A stretch of 64,000 nt of DNA from Caballeronia sp. dw_276 (lineage in GTDB: Bacteria; Pseudomonadota; Gammaproteobacteria; Burkholderiales; Burkholderiaceae). This document shows positions 61,577 to 64,000 of this stretch, in pieces. Made by a program: the position numbers and the translations under genes. The notes beneath the pieces were generated by a model. It did not search any database. It was not told where the DNA came from and worked only from the letters and a program-made list of their open reading frames with translations. Where the stretch lies: positions 1 through 64,000 of the forward strand of contig NZ_JAAVUV010000019.1 of the NCBI RefSeq assembly GCF_018449635.1, read 5' to 3'. Each line of letters begins with the position of its first letter. Position 1 is the first letter of the stretch.

Positions 61577-61789
61577 ATGCAGGCTCTCGTCTTCACGTGG
61601 GTTATAAAGCAGGTACCGTGCCGACACATATCGATGACGGTAAAAACAATCTATCTATATGAATTGTAAAGACTCTTTGATATTCGAACAAACTTTCGAA
61701 ACTTCATGCGCCAACTTTGAATTAAGTTTGTGCGCATGTATAGTGCGTGTCATCGCACCATTTGGTGTCACTCATGCACGGAGATCGGA
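61577..61789. promoter_or_regulatory. Divergent control region between potA-like and gntR genes
   Basis: About 210 AT-rich bases. It contains TTCGAA twice (61684-61689 and 61695-61700) and CGAAACTTCATGCG (61697-61710), nearly identical to a motif upstream of the other ABC operon (49788-49801). A typical place for autoregulation by a GntR-type repressor. Confidence 0.55.
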
Positions 61790-62536
61790 ATGCGAGCCAG
61801 CGTAAAGCGACGCACCAAAACACAGCAGGACGTTCAGCCAGAGACGGCGGATGTTGCAGAAGACGTCAGCGACCGGATTCGCGCGACGTTGGCCAAGGCG
61901 ATCAGCGAGGGAGCACTCAAGCCCGGCTCGAAAATCCTTGAGGATGCGATTGCCGACCATTTCGGCGTGAGCCGGACGGTTGTCAGAGGCGCGCTCGGCA
62001 TCCTGGAGCACGACCATTTGCTCGAGCGAAAACGAAATCGGGGGTCGTTTGTGGCTGCTCCGTCGATCGAGCAGGCCAAAGAGCTTTTCGAGGCAAGGAG
62101 AACGATGGAGCGGCTGATCCTCGAACTCGCGTTAGGCCGCGCTTCAGATGCCGACTGCGATCGGCTGAACGCCATCATCGACCGGGAAGATGCCATTCAT
62201 CACGGAACGGACGAGAAGGCCAAGGCCGAGCTATCTGGCGAATTCCACATTGAGCTGGCGCGTATCAGCGGAAATGGGGTTTTGACGGAACTGCTGGAAA
62301 AGGTCGTGGCGAGACTCGCGCTGGTGATGACGCTGTATGAGCATGAGCATCACGACGACTGTGGGACTGACCATCACAGGGCCATTCTCGACGCAGTGCG
62401 TGAAAAGGATCTCAAACGAGCGCTTCACTTGATGGATGAACACCTTGCGGACGTTGAGGGACGCGTTCGGCTGACGCAGGATCACGGTGATCGTCACACG
62501 TTCGAGGCGATGCTAGCGAGCTTTTCGCCGCAATAG
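61790..62536 (+). CDS. GntR-family regulator (FadR/FCD type)
   Basis: A 248-residue regulator with an N-terminal winged helix (about 25-95: KILEDAIADHFGVSRTVVRGAL) and a C-terminal FCD ligand domain containing metal-type residues (EFHIELARISGN, HHRAILDAV, HLMDEHL). Ribosome binding site GGAGA precedes the chosen ATG. Divergent from the PotABCD-like operon and probably its repressor, with a second likely target at 49.8 kb. FCD ligands are usually organic acids or amines. Confidence 0.92.
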   Translation: MRASVKRRTKTQQDVQPETADVAEDVSDRIRATLAKAISEGALKPGSKILEDAIADHFGVSRTVVRGALGILEHDHLLERKRNRGSFVAAPSIEQAKELFEARRTMERLILELALGRASDADCDRLNAIIDREDAIHHGTDEKAKAELSGEFHIELARISGNGVLTELLEKVVARLALVMTLYEHEHHDDCGTDHHRAILDAVREKDLKRALHLMDEHLADVEGRVRLTQDHGDRHTFEAMLASFSPQ

Positions 62537-63127
62537 ACTCGTTGCGATATGCATCGGAACGAGTGGTTTCGATAAAGAGAGGGGTGACGAGCCACTTCAA
62601 GGCTCCTGCTCGTCACCGAGAGGCAAACCTCTCTAACAAAGGCCGTTGCGGGAAGATACAGGACTGCCGGTGTATTCCTGACTCGGCCTTAAACTTCGCC
62701 AACCTAGTGTTAGTGGGGAGAGTTCATTCGCTCGGAGCCGGGCCTTCGCCCAACTCCTGCACTCATTGATGACCGGTGGGACCGAAGCCGGGCCTCGAGG
62801 TGACGGGGCGTATGGCTGCTCCACTCTGATACCAGTCCTTGAGACTGCAACAACTCGATTGGCTGCTCAGGGTCGACTTCGGCCCGACGCGGACCGATCA
62901 ACGGAGGCACACTCCGCTTGTCGGTGTCGGACCGGGTCCGGCCATGAAGCGTCATTCGCCCGGGCCGCCGAGCGGACGTTGGGACGTCGGATCGGTACCA
63001 TCAAACGGCCATTCGATTTGCGAAGTTGATAGTTGCTTGATCGCTTGATCGGCACGTAAGCGCCCTTTCCCGCTTTGACGCGGGGCAGCGTGTCGCCCTA
63101 CACGAACCCCGACGCGTCGCAAGTAAA
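62537..63127. other. Intergenic region after gntR
   Basis: About 590 bases. Besides the hairpin at 62583 there is a degenerate GC-rich stretch (62740-63070) with repeated GACCG/CGGTC-type words, similar in texture to the one at 33.7 kb. No supported gene. Confidence 0.4.
62583..62617 (+). terminator. Hairpin downstream of gntR
   Basis: Ten-bp perfect stem GGTGACGAGC/GCTCGTCACC with a 15-nt loop, 46 bases after the gntR stop. No T-run follows, so it resembles the hairpin after the second porin: strong stem, weak terminator. Confidence 0.55.
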
Positions 63128-63379
63128 TTAAGCTTGGCTTGTCTGTTGACTCGACAGTAGTTGTTCTGCGAACGAGGCCGGTGTATCTGCGCTGACGACC
63201 GGCGTTGCATAACGATTAAGCACAACACCAGTGAGCGCCTTGCTCTCATCGAGACCAACCGGGTTGAAGGAAGCACCCGGCGCCAGCGCCGGCGCACCGA
63301 GAGTCTATTCACCAGCGCCCGTCGGCAGGTTACCGGAAAGGGTTCCGACAGCTACAGGAAGAATAGGACCAATGCTCAT
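63128..63379 (-). pseudogene. Small gene interrupted by in-frame amber codon (83 codons)
   Basis: On the - strand a strong AGGAG site precedes ATG at 63379. The frame runs 24 codons (MSIGPILPVAVGTLSGNLPT...GAGE), hits TAG at 63305-63307, then stays open for 58 more codons (starting TLGAPALAPGASFNPVGL) to a TAA at 63128. Codons on both sides of the TAG are mostly G/C-ending and the composition is uniform (Ala, Pro, Gly, Leu, Ser), so both parts look like one protein. Either a point-mutated pseudogene, a sequencing error, or readthrough. Family not recognised. Same strand as and 118 bases downstream of the tetR-type gene. Confidence 0.5.
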
Positions 63380-63496
63380 CTCAAATCTCCTGAGTTACGG
63401 TAGTACGGGTGATAAAAACAGGATCCTGTGCCAAACGTCAGCGCGACCACCGGTCCTTAACATCGGGCTGGTGCGGGCCGTCGGATCTATTCGGAA

Positions 63497-64000
63497 TCAC
63501 CGCTTCGCTGAGTGAGCGAGAAGATCGAAAGCCTCATCGATATAGCGCGTCAACGGATGTGCGGCGTTCTCCTGTCGCCAGTTTTCCTTGGCAAACCGAA
63601 GCGCACCCATCGCCATCATGGCGGTCAGACGTAAAACGGCTCGCCGAGCCGGATCCGGCCATAGTTCGTACATTGCCTCGGCTAGCACATCCTCCAGCTG
63701 AACATGCAGCGCTTCCTTGCGTAATCGTAGTGTTTCAATCGATCTCAGGATCCGGTCAGCCATCACTGATTCTGTGGTCTCGTACATGGAGGCCAGGATC
63801 AAGAAAGTCTTCCGGGCGGCATTGAGCGGCGATTGTTTGGGCGATTGCTGCAGAAAGGTAGGGCGCAGAAGTCGCGGGATATTGCCGCTCTCGTGTGCCA
63901 ACAGGACGTCTTCTTTCGACTTCAGATAGTAAAAAAAAGTACGTCGCGATATCCCCGATGCCGCAGCAATTGCGTCGAGCGTTGTTGCCTCGTAGCCATT
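63497..64000 (-). CDS. TetR-family regulator, 5' end outside window
   Basis: The reading frame runs from the window edge to a stop at 63497 (at least 167 codons). At the edge it encodes NGYEATTLDAIAAASGISRR then TFFYYLKSKEDVL, the TetR helix-turn-helix with its Tyr/Lys end. The C-terminal ligand domain (about 130 residues) is present. The true start lies beyond 64000. Target and ligand unknown; the interrupted small gene lies immediately downstream. Confidence 0.88.
   Translation of the reverse strand, partial: NGYEATTLDAIAAASGISRRTFFYYLKSKEDVLLAHESGNIPRLLRPTFLQQSPKQSPLNAARKTFLILASMYETTESVMADRILRSIETLRLRKEALHVQLEDVLAEAMYELWPDPARRAVLRLTAMMAMGALRFAKENWRQENAAHPLTRYIDEAFDLLAHSAKR

Noticed and set aside
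63001..63312. 103-aa - strand ORF overlapping the amber-interrupted gene
   Set aside because: Arg/Ser-rich composition and no ribosome binding site; the other frame with AGGAG and Ala/Pro/Gly text is the better reading.
1..64000. CRISPR array
   Set aside because: No regularly spaced repeats of 25-40 bp were seen; the only regular repeats are inside the peptide precursor gene.

Overview
Organism and replicon. The gene content (GbpC-type porins, several ABC transporter operons with GntR, RpiR and TetR regulators, high-GC codon use, a beta-proteobacterial style P-type conjugation system) suggests a Burkholderiaceae member such as Paraburkholderia or Caballeronia. The DNA is probably a conjugative plasmid or megaplasmid, or a chromosome carrying an integrated conjugative element. 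No replication initiator, rRNA or tRNA was found, so the replicon type is inferred, not shown.

Layout. (1) 0.5-3.8 kb: two small unknown genes (one with four CxxC pairs), a LuxR-type regulator overlapping an AlkB-like membrane di-iron oxygenase/desaturase, and a convergent selU/mnmH. (2) 4.2-28.5 kb: one conjugation and maintenance block on the + strand: TrbM-like protein, topoisomerase III, a VirB4-like P-loop microprotein, virB1-B2-B3-B4-B6-B5, a lipoprotein, virB7 (53 aa), virB8-B9-B10-B11, a 41-aa ORF, virD4, an LPD7/KfrB-like protein, stbB/stbC-like genes, ssb, a 43-aa secreted peptide, a PH-domain membrane protein, mobC and a large relaxase. It closes with an intrinsic terminator at 28.64 kb. 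Most genes are coupled by ATGA/TGATG overlaps. (3) 29-33.6 kb, - strand: porin, Asp/Glu/hydantoin-racemase-fold protein lacking both catalytic cysteines, MFS transporter and RpiR regulator, with two inverted repeats that may be its operators. (4) 34.5-41.2 kb: the most unusual region. A tight + strand operon reads like an undescribed RiPP (ribosomally made, modified peptide) pathway: radical SAM/SPASM enzyme, 78-aa precursor-like peptide with two near-identical 13-residue core repeats, a hairpin right after the precursor, an alpha/beta hydrolase, a tautomerase-superfamily protein with Pro1, a TrmO-like methyltransferase domain, a HemN/HemW-like radical SAM enzyme and a class I methyltransferase. 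A convergent methionine gamma-lyase-like PLP enzyme follows. (5) 42-49 kb: a small unknown gene, a large CheB-CheR-PAS-histidine kinase-receiver hybrid, a stand-alone CheB-like protein and a short tyrosine recombinase. (6) 49.9-62.5 kb: a catabolic region with a polar amino acid-type ABC importer, a TIM-barrel isomerase-like protein, a porin, a flavin reductase-like protein, an M24 'pita-bread' hydrolase without metal ligands, a PotABCD-like ABC importer and a divergent GntR regulator. A 14-bp motif is shared between the two ABC transporter control regions, which suggests joint control. (7) 63.1-64 kb: a small gene interrupted by an in-frame amber codon and a TetR regulator running off the window.

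How the parts work together. Region 2 would process and transfer a DNA strand (MobC, relaxase, VirD4) through a VirB channel and stabilise the element (Stb, SSB, TopB). Regions 3 and 6 look like uptake-plus-catabolism cargo for nitrogen-containing compounds. Region 4 is a candidate peptide natural product pathway using two radical SAM enzymes and two further SAM-dependent methyltransferases. All functions are read from sequence motifs; no database search was run.
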